Shown here one piece after another: positions 50,183 through 59,236 of a DNA stretch of 64,000 bases. Under the pieces are notes generated by a model that was given only the letters and a program-made list of their open reading frames with translations, ran no database searches and was not told the origin of the DNA. Source of the DNA: Myxococcales bacterium (GTDB lineage: Bacteria; Myxococcota_A; Polyangia; Polyangiales; Ga0077539). The translations under genes were made by a program, and so were the position numbers. Location of the stretch: assembly GCA_030652255.1 (NCBI GenBank), contig JAUSAZ010000112.1, forward strand, positions 1 through 64,000. The letters run 5' to 3'. Position 1 is the first letter of the stretch. The number at the start of each line of letters is the position of its first letter.

Positions 50183-50914
50183 ATGGAGCACGAGCTGTTC
50201 TACTGGCCGGGGATTCAGGGGCGCGGGGAGTTCATCCGGCTCGCGTTCGAGGACGCGGGCGTCGCGTACGACGACGTCGCGCGCGGCCCGCAGGGGGTGA
50301 AGGCCATCGCGCGCATGCTACGCGGCGAGGGCTTCGAGGGCACTGCGCCCTTCGCGCCGCCGGTGCTGCGCCACGCCTCACTGGTCATCGCGCAGGTGGC
50401 CAACATCCTCCACTACGTCGCGCCGAAGATCGGGCTCGCGCCCGCGGACGAGGCCGGGCGGCACCGCGCGCTGCAGCTGCAGCTCACCGTGGCCGACCTG
50501 GTGTCGGAGGTCCACGACACGCACCACCCGGTGGGGACGGCGCTCTACTACGAAGACCAGAAGCCCGAGGCCCGGCGGCGCGCGGTGAGCTTCGTGTCGC
50601 AGCGGTTGGTGAAGTTCCTCGGGTACTTCGAGGGGGCGATCGAGCGCAACGGCGCGAGCGGATGGCTCGTCGGGGAGGCGGCGAGCTACGTCGACCTGTC
50701 GCTCTTCCAGGTGGTCGAGGGGCTGCGGTACGCGTTCCCGCGGGCGATGGCGGCGCTCGAAGGGAAGGTGCCGCGGGTGGTGGCGCTGCACGACCGCGTG
50801 GCGGAGAGACCGGGCATCGCGGCCTACCTGGCGTCGCCGCGGCGCATCGCCTTCAACGAGAGCGGGATCTTCCGGAGGTACCCCGAGCTCGACCTCGCGC
50901 CCGGCGAGGAGTGA
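50183..50914 (+). CDS. Glutathione S-transferase-like protein
   Basis: A 243-residue protein of the GST superfamily. The N-terminal thioredoxin-like fold begins HELFYWPGIQGRGEFIRLAFEDAG, with the Tyr/Ser/Arg catalytic region (about 6-20), and reaches APPVLRH, then LVIAQVANILHYV. The helical C-terminal domain follows (ADLVSEVHDTHHP, YFEGAIERN, YVDLSLFQVVEGL, the conserved N-capping Asp). It resembles the sigma/prostaglandin-synthase-like subgroup. GGAGGT lies 8 bases upstream of ATG 50183. It diverges from egtB over 148 bases in which no gene is seen. Confidence 0.88.
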   Translation: MEHELFYWPGIQGRGEFIRLAFEDAGVAYDDVARGPQGVKAIARMLRGEGFEGTAPFAPPVLRHASLVIAQVANILHYVAPKIGLAPADEAGRHRALQLQLTVADLVSEVHDTHHPVGTALYYEDQKPEARRRAVSFVSQRLVKFLGYFEGAIERNGASGWLVGEAASYVDLSLFQVVEGLRYAFPRAMAALEGKVPRVVALHDRVAERPGIAAYLASPRRIAFNESGIFRRYPELDLAPGEE

Positions 50915-50929
50915 GCGGGACGGAGACCC

Positions 50930-52411
50930 TCAGCGTTCGCCGCGCAGCGGGCGCGGCACCGCGGCGCGCTCGATGAGCGCGAAGAGCGCCTGCGTGAGCA
51001 GCGCCAGCGCCGCGGCGGGCAGCGCGCCCTCCATGATGGTCGCCGTCGAGTCGAGGCGTATCCCGCGCAGGATGGGCTGCCCGTAGCCACCGGCGCCCAC
51101 CATCGCGCCGAGGGTGGCGGTGCCCACGTTGATCACCGCGGCGGTCTTCACGCCCGCCAGGATGGACGGCATCGCGAGCGGAAGCTCCACCAGGCGCAGC
51201 CGCGCGGAGGGCGGCAGGCCCAGCGCCTCGGCGCTCTCCCGCAGCGACGGCGCGATGCCGCGCAGGCCCGCGACGGTGTTCTGCACGATGGGCAGCAGCG
51301 AGTAGAGGAAGAGCGCCGCCACCGCGGGCGCCGCGCCGATGCCCAGCACCGGGATGAGCAGCACCAGCAGCGCCAGCGAGGGGACCGTCTGCAGCACCCC
51401 CGCGGCGCCCAGCACCAGCGCCCCGAGGCGCGGTCGCCGCGCCGCCGCCACGCCCAGCGGCACCGCGCACAGCACCGCCGCCAGCAGCGACGCCAGCACC
51501 ATCGCGAGGTGCTCCCGGGTGCGCAGCCACACCCGCGCCGCGCGGCCCTCGGCGGCGACGACGGTGCGCAGCCCGCGGTGCTCCTCCAGCCAGGCCGCGG
51601 CGACGGAGGACTCCGTGCGACGGCGGCGCTTCACCCGGTCGTTGAGGTCGATCATGGTGGCGGCGTCGAGGCTGCCGCCGAGGGACTCCAGCGCCCGAAC
51701 GCAGCCCGGCGCGCGGCGCGCGAGGTCCGCGCGGTAGAGCAGCACCGCGGAATACTCGGGGAAGTAAGATCGGTCGTCGGCGAGCACGCGCAGGTGGTGC
51801 CAGGCGATCTCCGCGTCGGTGGTGTAGAGGTCGGTCACCTGGATGGCCCCGGCGGAGAGGGCGCGGTACGCGAGGTCGTGGTCCATGCCGCGCACGTCGC
51901 GCTGCGGGAGCCCGTAGCGGGCCCGCAGCCCGGGCCACCCGTCGGCGCGCTCGAGGAACTCGTGCGACAGGCCCAGCGCCAGCCCCGGGTGCCCGCGCAG
52001 GTCGCCGAGGGTGCGCAGCCCGCGGGCGGCGGCGAGGTCCTCGGGGACGCCCAGGGCGTAGGTGTTGTTGAAGCCCAGCGGCGCGCTCATCGCCACCCCC
52101 TCGTGGGCGAGCGCGCGGCGCATCCCGGCGAGGTCGCGCGCGTCGACGCCCCGGAGCAGCTCCGCCGCGAGGGTGCCCGTGTACTCCGGGTAGACGTCGA
52201 TCTCGCCCGCGCGCAGGGCGCGCCAGAGCACGGCCGTCCCGCCGAGCTGACGGCGGTGCTCGGTGGTCGCGCCGCCGGTCGCGCACGCCCGCGCCGCCAC
52301 CTCGCCGAGGATCACCCCCTCGGTGAAGTTCTTGGAGCCCACGCGCACGGCCCGGGGCGCGCACCCGAGGGCGAGACACCCGACGAGGAGGGCGATCCCC
52401 CACCCTCGCAT
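50930..52411 (-). CDS. OpuC/OsmF-type solute-binding protein fused to ABC permease
   Basis: A 493-residue lipoprotein-permease fusion for a compatible-solute importer (glycine betaine, choline or carnitine type). The N-terminus is a lipoprotein signal (LVGCLALGC). The binding domain (about 20-275) opens VRVGSKNFTEGVILGEV and has DVYPEYTGTL, GFNNTYALGVPED and DLYTTDAEI, typical of OpuBC/OsmX. The permease (about 290-493) has five to six helices and the EAA loop (EALGLPPSARLRLVELPLAMPSI). The start ATG 52411 overlaps the ATPase stop by one base. An aromatic ligand box cannot be resolved by eye. Confidence 0.9.
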   Translation of the reverse strand: MRGWGIALLVGCLALGCAPRAVRVGSKNFTEGVILGEVAARACATGGATTEHRRQLGGTAVLWRALRAGEIDVYPEYTGTLAAELLRGVDARDLAGMRRALAHEGVAMSAPLGFNNTYALGVPEDLAAARGLRTLGDLRGHPGLALGLSHEFLERADGWPGLRARYGLPQRDVRGMDHDLAYRALSAGAIQVTDLYTTDAEIAWHHLRVLADDRSYFPEYSAVLLYRADLARRAPGCVRALESLGGSLDAATMIDLNDRVKRRRRTESSVAAAWLEEHRGLRTVVAAEGRAARVWLRTREHLAMVLASLLAAVLCAVPLGVAAARRPRLGALVLGAAGVLQTVPSLALLVLLIPVLGIGAAPAVAALFLYSLLPIVQNTVAGLRGIAPSLRESAEALGLPPSARLRLVELPLAMPSILAGVKTAAVINVGTATLGAMVGAGGYGQPILRGIRLDSTATIMEGALPAAALALLTQALFALIERAAVPRPLRGER

Positions 52412-53163
52412 CACGGCTCCCCCGGCGCGTCGGTCTGCGCCCCGAGGAAATCCCGCACGAAGCCACTCGCGGGTGCCCCTTCCAGCATCGCGAGCGTGCC
52501 CTGCTGCGCCACCCTCCCCTCGCGGAGCAGCACCACCAGGTCGCCGAAGTGCCGCGCCTCGCGGAGGTCGTGCGTGACCAGCACCACGGTCTTGTTCAGC
52601 GCGCGAAACACCCCGCGCAGGTCGCGCTGCAGCTCGGCGCGCACCATCGGGTCGAGCGCCCCGAGGGGCTCGTCGAGCAGCAGCATCTCCGGGTCGAGCA
52701 TCAGCGCACGCATCAGGGCCACCCGCTGCCGCTGACCGCCCGACAGCTCCCCGGGGTGCCGGTCGAGCAGCGGCGTCGGCAGCCGCGCCAGCGCCGCGAG
52801 CTCGGTCACCCGCGCGTCGACCTCCGCGGGCGACCGACCGAGCCATCGGGCGAGCAGGGTCACGTTGGCGCGCGCCGTGAGGTGCGGGAAGAGCCCGCCC
52901 TCCTGGATGACGTAGCCCACCCGCCGGCGCAGCCCCTCGACGCTCGCCGGGGTGACCTCGACGCCGAGCACCCGCACGGCGCCCGCGTCGGGGGCGATGA
53001 GCCCGTTGAGCAGCCGGAGCAGGGTGCTCTTGCCGCAGCCGCTCGGGCCGAGCAGCACCGTCGTGCGGTTGGCGGGGACGTCGAGGTCGATGGGCCCGAG
53101 GGCCACCGCGTCGCCGTAGCGCTTCGTCACGCCGGCGAGCGAGGCCGCGGGGGGGTCGCTCAT
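52411..53163 (-). CDS. ABC transporter ATPase, OpuCA/ProV-like
   Basis: A 250-residue ATPase partner of the following permease. Walker A GPSGCGKST (39-47), Q-loop VIQEGGLFPHL, signature LSGGQRQRVALMRAL, Walker B LLLDEPLGALDP and the switch His in LVTHDLREA are all present. It lacks the C-terminal CBS domains of ProV/OpuAA, so it is the short OpuCA-like form. One importer made of this ATPase and the fused binding protein/permease is expected. The gene begins 13 bases after the kinase-like gene ends. Confidence 0.93.
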   Translation of the reverse strand: MSDPPAASLAGVTKRYGDAVALGPIDLDVPANRTTVLLGPSGCGKSTLLRLLNGLIAPDAGAVRVLGVEVTPASVEGLRRRVGYVIQEGGLFPHLTARANVTLLARWLGRSPAEVDARVTELAALARLPTPLLDRHPGELSGGQRQRVALMRALMLDPEMLLLDEPLGALDPMVRAELQRDLRGVFRALNKTVVLVTHDLREARHFGDLVVLLREGRVAQQGTLAMLEGAPASGFVRDFLGAQTDAPGEP

Positions 53164-53176
53164 CCGTCCGCGCGGG

Positions 53177-54130
53177 CTACGCCAGGCCCTGGATCATCAG
53201 CACGGCGGTGAGCACCGCGGCCACCGTCACCGGGATGCTGAAGTTGTCGTCGAGGCGCTCGGACGACAGCTCGGTGAGCGCGCCCGCCACGCCCGCCACG
53301 GCGCCCATGAGCAGCGCCTGCGACCAGGCCATCGGGTAGCTGAGCCGCAGGGTGAGCGTGGAGGCCGTGCCGGCCACCAGGGCGAAGGCCGCGGTGCCCT
53401 CCAGCGAGCGGCCGTTGCGCAGGCGGGTGCGGCCCCAGCGGCGGCCTACCAGGGAGGCCGCGGTGTCGCCCACCGCGAGGGACATCACCGCCGCCGTGCA
53501 GGCGCTGCGGGGGAAGGCGAGCGCGATGAGCAGCAGCCCCGTGACGAACCACGTCGACGAGTTGACCCGCGTGCGCTCGTGGTCGTGCGCCACCGGCCCG
53601 AAGAGCTTCATCATCAGCTCGTTGACCCGCGCGCTGCGCACCCGCAGGAACTCCGCCGTCCACGCGAGCACGCCCACCGCGAGCGGCAGCCCCACCAGCC
53701 AGGCCCGCGAGGGGAGCAGCACCGTCAGCGCCGTCGCCGAGGTGCCCATGCCCACGTGCATGATCATTCGCGCGCGGTTCATCGGCCGCGGGGGGCGGGC
53801 GGCCGCGGTCATGCGGGCCAGCGCCGCCGCGAGGGCCTCCTGCGCCGGGCGCACCTGCTCGCCGAAGCGCCCCCAGGTGGTCTCGCCCGCGTCGGCCGGG
53901 GTGGCGCGCTCGAGGGCCTCCAGGGCCTCGCGCAGCGCGTCGCGCAGGGCCGCCGCCCGGGGCTCGACCTCCGCACGCAGGGCGGCGCGCATCTGCTCGC
54001 CCACCTCCGTCGCCCGCTGGCGCAGCGCGGCCTGCGGGGCGCCCTGCGCCATGGCCTCGTCGACCGCTTCGAGCAGCGCGGAGAGTTCGTCCGCGATGCG
54101 TTGTCCCTCGTGGCTCAACGTGACCGTCAT
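53177..54130 (-). CDS. Polyprenol/diacylglycerol kinase-like membrane protein
   Basis: A 317-residue protein. The first 110 residues are a helical soluble region (ADELSALLEAVDEAMAQG and so on), an addition to the family. The rest is a multi-helix membrane domain of the CTP-dependent dolichol/diacylglycerol kinase group: RVNSSTWFVTGLLL, AVGDTAASLVGRRWGRTRL (nucleotide region), SLEGTAAFALVAG and ERLDDNFSIPVTV. Such enzymes phosphorylate isoprenoid alcohols or diacylglycerol. It sits between the channel fusion and the importer on one strand, which may mean a membrane or osmotic theme; that is inference. Confidence 0.83.
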   Translation of the reverse strand: MTVTLSHEGQRIADELSALLEAVDEAMAQGAPQAALRQRATEVGEQMRAALRAEVEPRAAALRDALREALEALERATPADAGETTWGRFGEQVRPAQEALAAALARMTAAARPPRPMNRARMIMHVGMGTSATALTVLLPSRAWLVGLPLAVGVLAWTAEFLRVRSARVNELMMKLFGPVAHDHERTRVNSSTWFVTGLLLIALAFPRSACTAAVMSLAVGDTAASLVGRRWGRTRLRNGRSLEGTAAFALVAGTASTLTLRLSYPMAWSQALLMGAVAGVAGALTELSSERLDDNFSIPVTVAAVLTAVLMIQGLA

Positions 54131-54167
54131 GGCGTGTCCTGACAGGTAAGGGAGCTCTCGCGTCCGG

Positions 54168-56672
54168 TCAACGGCCGTCCGCCGAGACGAAGTGCCACTG
54201 CTCGATGGCCTCGCCGAAGCGCACGCCGGGGCCGCGGTCCCAGCCCTTGAGGGCGGGCGACACCACGTAGCGGTCGGAGCCGAAGGCCAGCGGGACCAGC
54301 GGCAGGCGCTGCGCGAAGAGCGCCAGCAGGCGGTCCTGGAGCTGGTGCTGGCGCTCGGGGAAGAGGGCCCGCTCCTCGCGCTCGGCGAGCGCGGCGGCGG
54401 CGTCGTCGAAGGCCTCGGTGCGCGCGCCCGGGATGAAGCGCCCGTCCCGGCGGGGGAGGTTCCAGAAGCGCCGCGGGTCGACGTCGCGCTCGGCCGTCAT
54501 CGTCTGTAGCAGCAGGCCCCCGTGCGTGCGCGAGCGGGCCGGCCCCTGCACCGTGGGGACCTCCTGCGCGTCGATGACCACCCCAGCGGCGGTCCAGGCC
54601 TCGGTGAGGAGCCGCGCGGCCCGTCGCTCCACCGCCCCGGGGCCGTGGGTGAGCCGCAGCGTCTGTCCGGCGAGGCCCGCGGCGACCAGGGACGCCCGCG
54701 CGGCCTCGAGGTCGAAGGGAGGGCGCTGCACCCCGGCGGGCGCCGGGCCCGTGCGCGGGACCTCCGCGGCCCGACCGGCCGCCCCGAACAGCGCCAGGGC
54801 GAGGGCGTCGCGGTCGACGGCCTGGAGCAGCGCCGCGCGCGCCGCCAGCGGCTGGAGCGCCTCCACCGCCGGGTCGGGCTGCAGCGCGAAGAGCTGGTTC
54901 GAGGGCCGCTGGAGCGAGGCGCCGGGGACGCGCGTCGCGATCGCGTCGGCCTGCTCGGGGCTGAGCGCGCTGGGCGCCACGAGGTCTAGCTCGCCGCGCT
55001 CGAAGGCGGCCGCGAGGGCGGCGTGGTCGGCGATGCAGCGCAGCTCGACGCGGGCGATGGACGGCGGCGCGCCGATGAAGTGGGGGTTGGCTTCCAGCAG
55101 CAGCTCGCGGCCGGGGGTGAAGCGCGCGACCCGGTAGGGCCCGGCGCCGGGCATCGGGCGCGAGCGGCGGGCCTCGAGGACGGCGTCGTAGCCGCCCCGG
55201 CGCAGCACCTCGCCGAGCGCGTGGCGGGGCAGCGGCTGGAGGCCATCGAGGGCCCGCACCAGAACCCCGTCGTAGGTGATGACCAGGGTGCGCGCGTCGG
55301 GGGTGAGCACGCCGCGGACGTGCGGGTCGGGCGAGGCCTCGAGGGCGAAGCGGAAGTCGTCGGCGGTGAGGGCGTGGCCGTCGCTCCAGCGCAGGTTGGC
55401 GCGGAGGCGCCAGCGCACCTCGAAGGTGCCGTCGGGGTTCACCTGGAGGGCGTCGTTGCCCACCGCGGGCAGGCGCTCGGCGAGGAAGGGGACGCGCTCG
55501 TCCTCGGGGGTGCTGAAGACCAGGCCGCGGCGCGTGCCGAAGGTCACCACGCCGGTCATGAGGGAGGGGAGCTGGTCGACGCCGACGCGCACGAGGGGGC
55601 GGGCGGAGGCGACGCGGGGCATCGCGGGGATGGGCGAGGGGCGCAGCGGGGGCGGCGCGGACGCGGGGCGCAGCAGGGCGAGCGCGACCGCGAGGGCGCC
55701 GAGCGGGAGCCCGGCGCGGCTGTAGAGGTCGATGCGGTGCGCGAGGGGCGCGCGGTTGCCGCGGTGCAGCCAGTAGACCCCGACGCTGCCGAGGAGGGCG
55801 AGGGCGGTGACGGCGTAGGCGACGAGGAAGAGGGAGTCGGCGACGGTGAGGTACGCCACGTCGGGGAGGGTGCTCGCCACGGAGAACTGGAACGCGAAGC
55901 ACGCGAGCAGCGCCGTGACGCCGATGCCCGAGCGGGCGTCGATGAGGTCGGGCGGGAGCAGGAGCGCGAGCATCGCCACGAGGAGGATGAGCACCAGCGG
56001 GAGGAAGAGCTTGAGCGCGACGGTGATCACCGGGCGGCGGAGGGTGACCTCGAAGCGGGCGCGGTTGACGGTGGTGCCGAGGCCCTCGTGGGCGATGCTC
56101 CCGAGGTCCGAGGGGTACTCCAGGTGCTCGGTGCGGGGGCGGAAGTGGGGGGAGTAGTTCCAGCCGGTGATGCTGAAATGGCTCTCCATGCCGCTGCCGG
56201 TGAGGTCGGGCACGAGGGCGCCGTCGCGCTCGGGCAGCTCGAAGGTCACCCCGATGACCTGGCTGTCGAAGGGGAAGCGGTGCACGGGAAACTCCCCGCG
56301 GAGGGTGCCGCGCAGGCGCCAGCGGCGGACGTGCCACTGGCCGTCGTCCTCGGTGCCGAGGTCGTCGCGGGTCAGGGTGCTCTCGTTGGCGATGCGCAGG
56401 AGCGTCGGGTCGAAGTCCCCGAGCCACTTCGCCCAGGCCTCCATGTCGACGTCAAAGGTTCCGTTGCGCTGGTCGAGGCGGGTCACGTCGCGGAGGTAGA
56501 CGCCGACGTACACGCGCCGCGCCGGGTCGGCCGAGGCCGCGCGGGGACTCAGCACCGCCAGCGCCACGAGCAGCGCCCCCAGCAGCAGGACGATCGGGCT
56601 CGCGGCGCGGGCGCGGCGGGACGACGGGCGAGCAGGACACATCGGGTCGGCGATGGCGTTCACGGCGAACAC
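54168..56672 (-). CDS. Pentameric ligand-gated ion channel fused to family-5 solute-binding protein
   Basis: A single 834-residue frame with two parts. The first is a prokaryotic Cys-loop-type (Pro-loop) channel: signal peptide to about 48, a beta extracellular domain (YVGVYLRDVTRLDQRNGTFDV-type start, FPVHRFPFDSQVIGVTF Pro-loop, about 129-145), M1 at about 215-240 (LKLFLPLVLILLVAM), M2 at about 247-268 (RSGIGVTALLACFAFQFSV), the P-x-x-Y-L-T linker (270-277), M3 at about 275-300 and M4 at about 319-337. From about 355 to the end there is an extracellular family-5 binding protein: VRVGVDQLP, LRANLRWSDGHALTADDFRFAL, GAGPYRVARFTPG and FIGAPPSIARVEL. In pLGICs the C-terminus after M4 is outside, so the binding domain would be periplasmic. 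The start is GTG 56672 (ATG 56642 possible). Confidence 0.88.
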   Translation of the reverse strand: MFAVNAIADPMCPARPSSRRARAASPIVLLLGALLVALAVLSPRAASADPARRVYVGVYLRDVTRLDQRNGTFDVDMEAWAKWLGDFDPTLLRIANESTLTRDDLGTEDDGQWHVRRWRLRGTLRGEFPVHRFPFDSQVIGVTFELPERDGALVPDLTGSGMESHFSITGWNYSPHFRPRTEHLEYPSDLGSIAHEGLGTTVNRARFEVTLRRPVITVALKLFLPLVLILLVAMLALLLPPDLIDARSGIGVTALLACFAFQFSVASTLPDVAYLTVADSLFLVAYAVTALALLGSVGVYWLHRGNRAPLAHRIDLYSRAGLPLGALAVALALLRPASAPPPLRPSPIPAMPRVASARPLVRVGVDQLPSLMTGVVTFGTRRGLVFSTPEDERVPFLAERLPAVGNDALQVNPDGTFEVRWRLRANLRWSDGHALTADDFRFALEASPDPHVRGVLTPDARTLVITYDGVLVRALDGLQPLPRHALGEVLRRGGYDAVLEARRSRPMPGAGPYRVARFTPGRELLLEANPHFIGAPPSIARVELRCIADHAALAAAFERGELDLVAPSALSPEQADAIATRVPGASLQRPSNQLFALQPDPAVEALQPLAARAALLQAVDRDALALALFGAAGRAAEVPRTGPAPAGVQRPPFDLEAARASLVAAGLAGQTLRLTHGPGAVERRAARLLTEAWTAAGVVIDAQEVPTVQGPARSRTHGGLLLQTMTAERDVDPRRFWNLPRRDGRFIPGARTEAFDDAAAALAEREERALFPERQHQLQDRLLALFAQRLPLVPLAFGSDRYVVSPALKGWDRGPGVRFGEAIEQWHFVSADGR

Positions 56673-56767
56673 CTAAGGGAACACTCCCCCCGTCGTGGGG
56701 CAAGACACGACACCCGAGAGACCATCGGCGCCCCGGGGCCGCGGGTCGGGGTAAGGTGCCGGACGCC

Positions 56768-59236
56768 ATGACAACGCCCCAATGGGTCATCCACAAGTTC
56801 GGCGGCAGCAGCGTCGCCAGCGCCCAGCGCTACCGCGAGGTGGCCGCCATCGTCGCGCGCGAGCCCGGCGCCCGGAAGGCCGTCGTCGTGTCGGCGATGG
56901 CGAAGGTCACCGACGCCCTGATCGGGCTGACCGAGCTCGCCCGCGCCCGCGACGCGTCCTACGAGGCGCGCCTCGCCGAGCTGATCGAGCGGCACGTCGA
57001 GGCCGCCCGCGACCTGCTACCGGAGACGGCCTGCGCCGCGCTCACGGCCGTGCTGCGCGCCGACGCGGTGGACATCGCCGACGTGCTGCGCGCGATCTGG
57101 TTGGCCCGCACGTGCACCCTGGAGCTCACCGAGCTGGTGTCGGGCTATGGCGAGCTGTGGTCGGCGCAGCTGCTCGGGGCCTTCCTCGCGGTGGAGGGCG
57201 TCAACGCCCGCTGGCTCGACGCCCGCAAGGTGCTGGTGGTGCGCCCCGGGGAGACGGGCCCGGTGATCGACTGGGCGGCGTCGCGGGCGCTGCTGGCGGC
57301 GTGGCAGGCGAGCGACCCGGTGGACGACCTCGTGATCACGGGCTTCGTGGCGCAGACCCCGGAGGGGGTGCCGACGACGCTCAAGCGCAACGGCAGCGAC
57401 TTCTCGGCGTCCATCTTCGGCCTGCTCCTCGACGCCGCCGCCGTCACCATCTGGACCGACGTGGACGGCGTGCTCAGCGCCGACCCGCGGCGCGTGCCCG
57501 AGGCCGTGGTGCTCGACGAGCTCTCCTACGACGAGGCCATGGAGCTCGCGTACTTCGGCGCCAAGGTGCTGCACCCGCGCACGATGGCGCCCTGCGTGGC
57601 CCAGGGCATCCCCATCTGGATCCGCAACACCTTCAACCCGACGCACCCGGGCACGCGCATCCACCGCTCGGAGGGACCGGGCGCGAGCGGCGCCTCGGCG
57701 GTGCGGGGCTTCTCGACCATCGACGGCATCGCGCTGATCAACGTCGAGGGCACCGGGATGGTGGGCGTCCCGGGCGTGGCGCAGCGCATCTTCGGCGCGC
57801 TGCGGACGGTGGGCGTCTCGGTGGTGATGATCTCCCAGGCGAGCTCGGAGCACTCGGTGTGCTTCGCGGTGCCCGAGGCGCAGTCCGAGCTCGCGCAGCG
57901 CACCGTCGAGGCGGCCTTCGCGGCGGAGGTGCACCGGGGGCAGATCCAGCGGGTGGAGGTGGTGCCCGGGTGCAGCGTGCTGGCCGCCGTGGGCGAGCGC
58001 ATGGCCGACACGCCGGGCGTCGCGGCGCGGCTCTTCGGGGCGCTGGGCAAGGCGGGCATCAACGTGCGGGCCATCGCGCAGGGCTCGTCGCAGCGCAACA
58101 TCTCGCTGGTGATCGACCGCGCCGACTCGACCCGCGCGCTGCGGGCCGTGCACGCGGGCTTCTACCTCTCCGACCAGGTGATCTCCGTCGGCGTGGTGGG
58201 CGCCGGGCTGGTGGGCCGCGCGCTGCTGGCGCAGCTGGAGGCGCAGGCGCCGCGGCTGCGGGCGCGCTTCAAGGTCGACCTGCGGGTGCGGGCCATCGCG
58301 AGCTCGACGCGGATGCTGCTGGGCGACCCCTCGCTGTCGCCCGCGGCGTGGGAGGGCGGCGCGCCGACGGTGCCCACCGACCTCGCCGCGCTGGCCGAGC
58401 ACATCCGCCCGTCGCACCTGCCGCACGCGGTGATCATCGACTGCACGGCGAGCGACGCGGTGGCCGAGCACTACGCCGCGTGGCTGGAGCGGGGCATCCA
58501 CGTGATCACGCCCAACAAGCGCGCGGGCGCGGGGCCGCTGGCGCGCTACCGGGTGATCCGCGAGCTGTCCGAGGGGCGGCGCACGCGCTTCTTCTACGAG
58601 GCGACGGTGGGCGCGGGGCTGCCGGTGATCACCACGCTGCGCGACCTCCTACAGACGGGCGACCGGGTGACGCGCATCGAGGGGGTGCTCTCGGGGACGC
58701 TGTCGTACGTGTTCAACACCTTCACCGGGGAGGTGGGCTTCTCGGAGGTGGTGCGGCAGGCGAAGGCGCTCGGGTACACCGAGCCCGACCCCCGGGACGA
58801 CCTCGCGGGCACGGACGTCGCGCGCAAGCTGGTGATCCTCGGCCGCGAGATGGACCTCTCCATGGAGCTGGCCGAGGTGTCGGTGCAGAGCCTCGTGCCC
58901 GAGGCGCTGCGCGGCGCCGACGTGGAGGCCTTCATGACGGGCCTCGCGGACTTCGACGCCCCGATGGGGGCCGCGCTGGCCGAGGCGCGCGCGGCGGGCG
59001 AGGTGCTGCGCTACGTGGGCGTGATCGAGGCCGACGGGCGGGCGAGCGCGTCGCTGCGGCGCTACCCCGCGACGCACGCCTTCGCGCGGGTGGGGGCGAG
59101 CGACAACATATTGGCCTTCACGACGGCGCGGTACCACACGCAGCCGCTCATCGTGCAGGGGCCGGGCGCGGGGCCCGAGGTGACGGCGGGCGGGGTCTTC
59201 GCCGACCTGCTGCGGCTGGCCTCGTCGGTGGGGTGA
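56768..59236 (+). CDS. thrA: Bifunctional aspartokinase/homoserine dehydrogenase
   Basis: An 822-residue enzyme catalysing the first and third steps from aspartate to threonine and methionine. The aspartokinase (about 1-290) starts HKFGGSSVASAQRYREV and has GFVAQTPEGVPTTLKRNGSDFSA. Two ACT-type regulatory regions (about 305-460) contain INVEGTGMVGVPGVA and NVRAIAQGSSQRNISLVI. The homoserine dehydrogenase (about 465-820) has GVVGAGLVGRALLAQL (NAD), TPNKRAGA, GTLSYVFNTFTGEV and GYTEPDPRDDLAGTDVARK. Length equals E. coli ThrA (820), and feedback control by threonine is expected. No thrB or thrC is adjacent. The start is ATG 56768. Confidence 0.95.
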   Translation: MTTPQWVIHKFGGSSVASAQRYREVAAIVAREPGARKAVVVSAMAKVTDALIGLTELARARDASYEARLAELIERHVEAARDLLPETACAALTAVLRADAVDIADVLRAIWLARTCTLELTELVSGYGELWSAQLLGAFLAVEGVNARWLDARKVLVVRPGETGPVIDWAASRALLAAWQASDPVDDLVITGFVAQTPEGVPTTLKRNGSDFSASIFGLLLDAAAVTIWTDVDGVLSADPRRVPEAVVLDELSYDEAMELAYFGAKVLHPRTMAPCVAQGIPIWIRNTFNPTHPGTRIHRSEGPGASGASAVRGFSTIDGIALINVEGTGMVGVPGVAQRIFGALRTVGVSVVMISQASSEHSVCFAVPEAQSELAQRTVEAAFAAEVHRGQIQRVEVVPGCSVLAAVGERMADTPGVAARLFGALGKAGINVRAIAQGSSQRNISLVIDRADSTRALRAVHAGFYLSDQVISVGVVGAGLVGRALLAQLEAQAPRLRARFKVDLRVRAIASSTRMLLGDPSLSPAAWEGGAPTVPTDLAALAEHIRPSHLPHAVIIDCTASDAVAEHYAAWLERGIHVITPNKRAGAGPLARYRVIRELSEGRRTRFFYEATVGAGLPVITTLRDLLQTGDRVTRIEGVLSGTLSYVFNTFTGEVGFSEVVRQAKALGYTEPDPRDDLAGTDVARKLVILGREMDLSMELAEVSVQSLVPEALRGADVEAFMTGLADFDAPMGAALAEARAAGEVLRYVGVIEADGRASASLRRYPATHAFARVGASDNILAFTTARYHTQPLIVQGPGAGPEVTAGGVFADLLRLASSVG

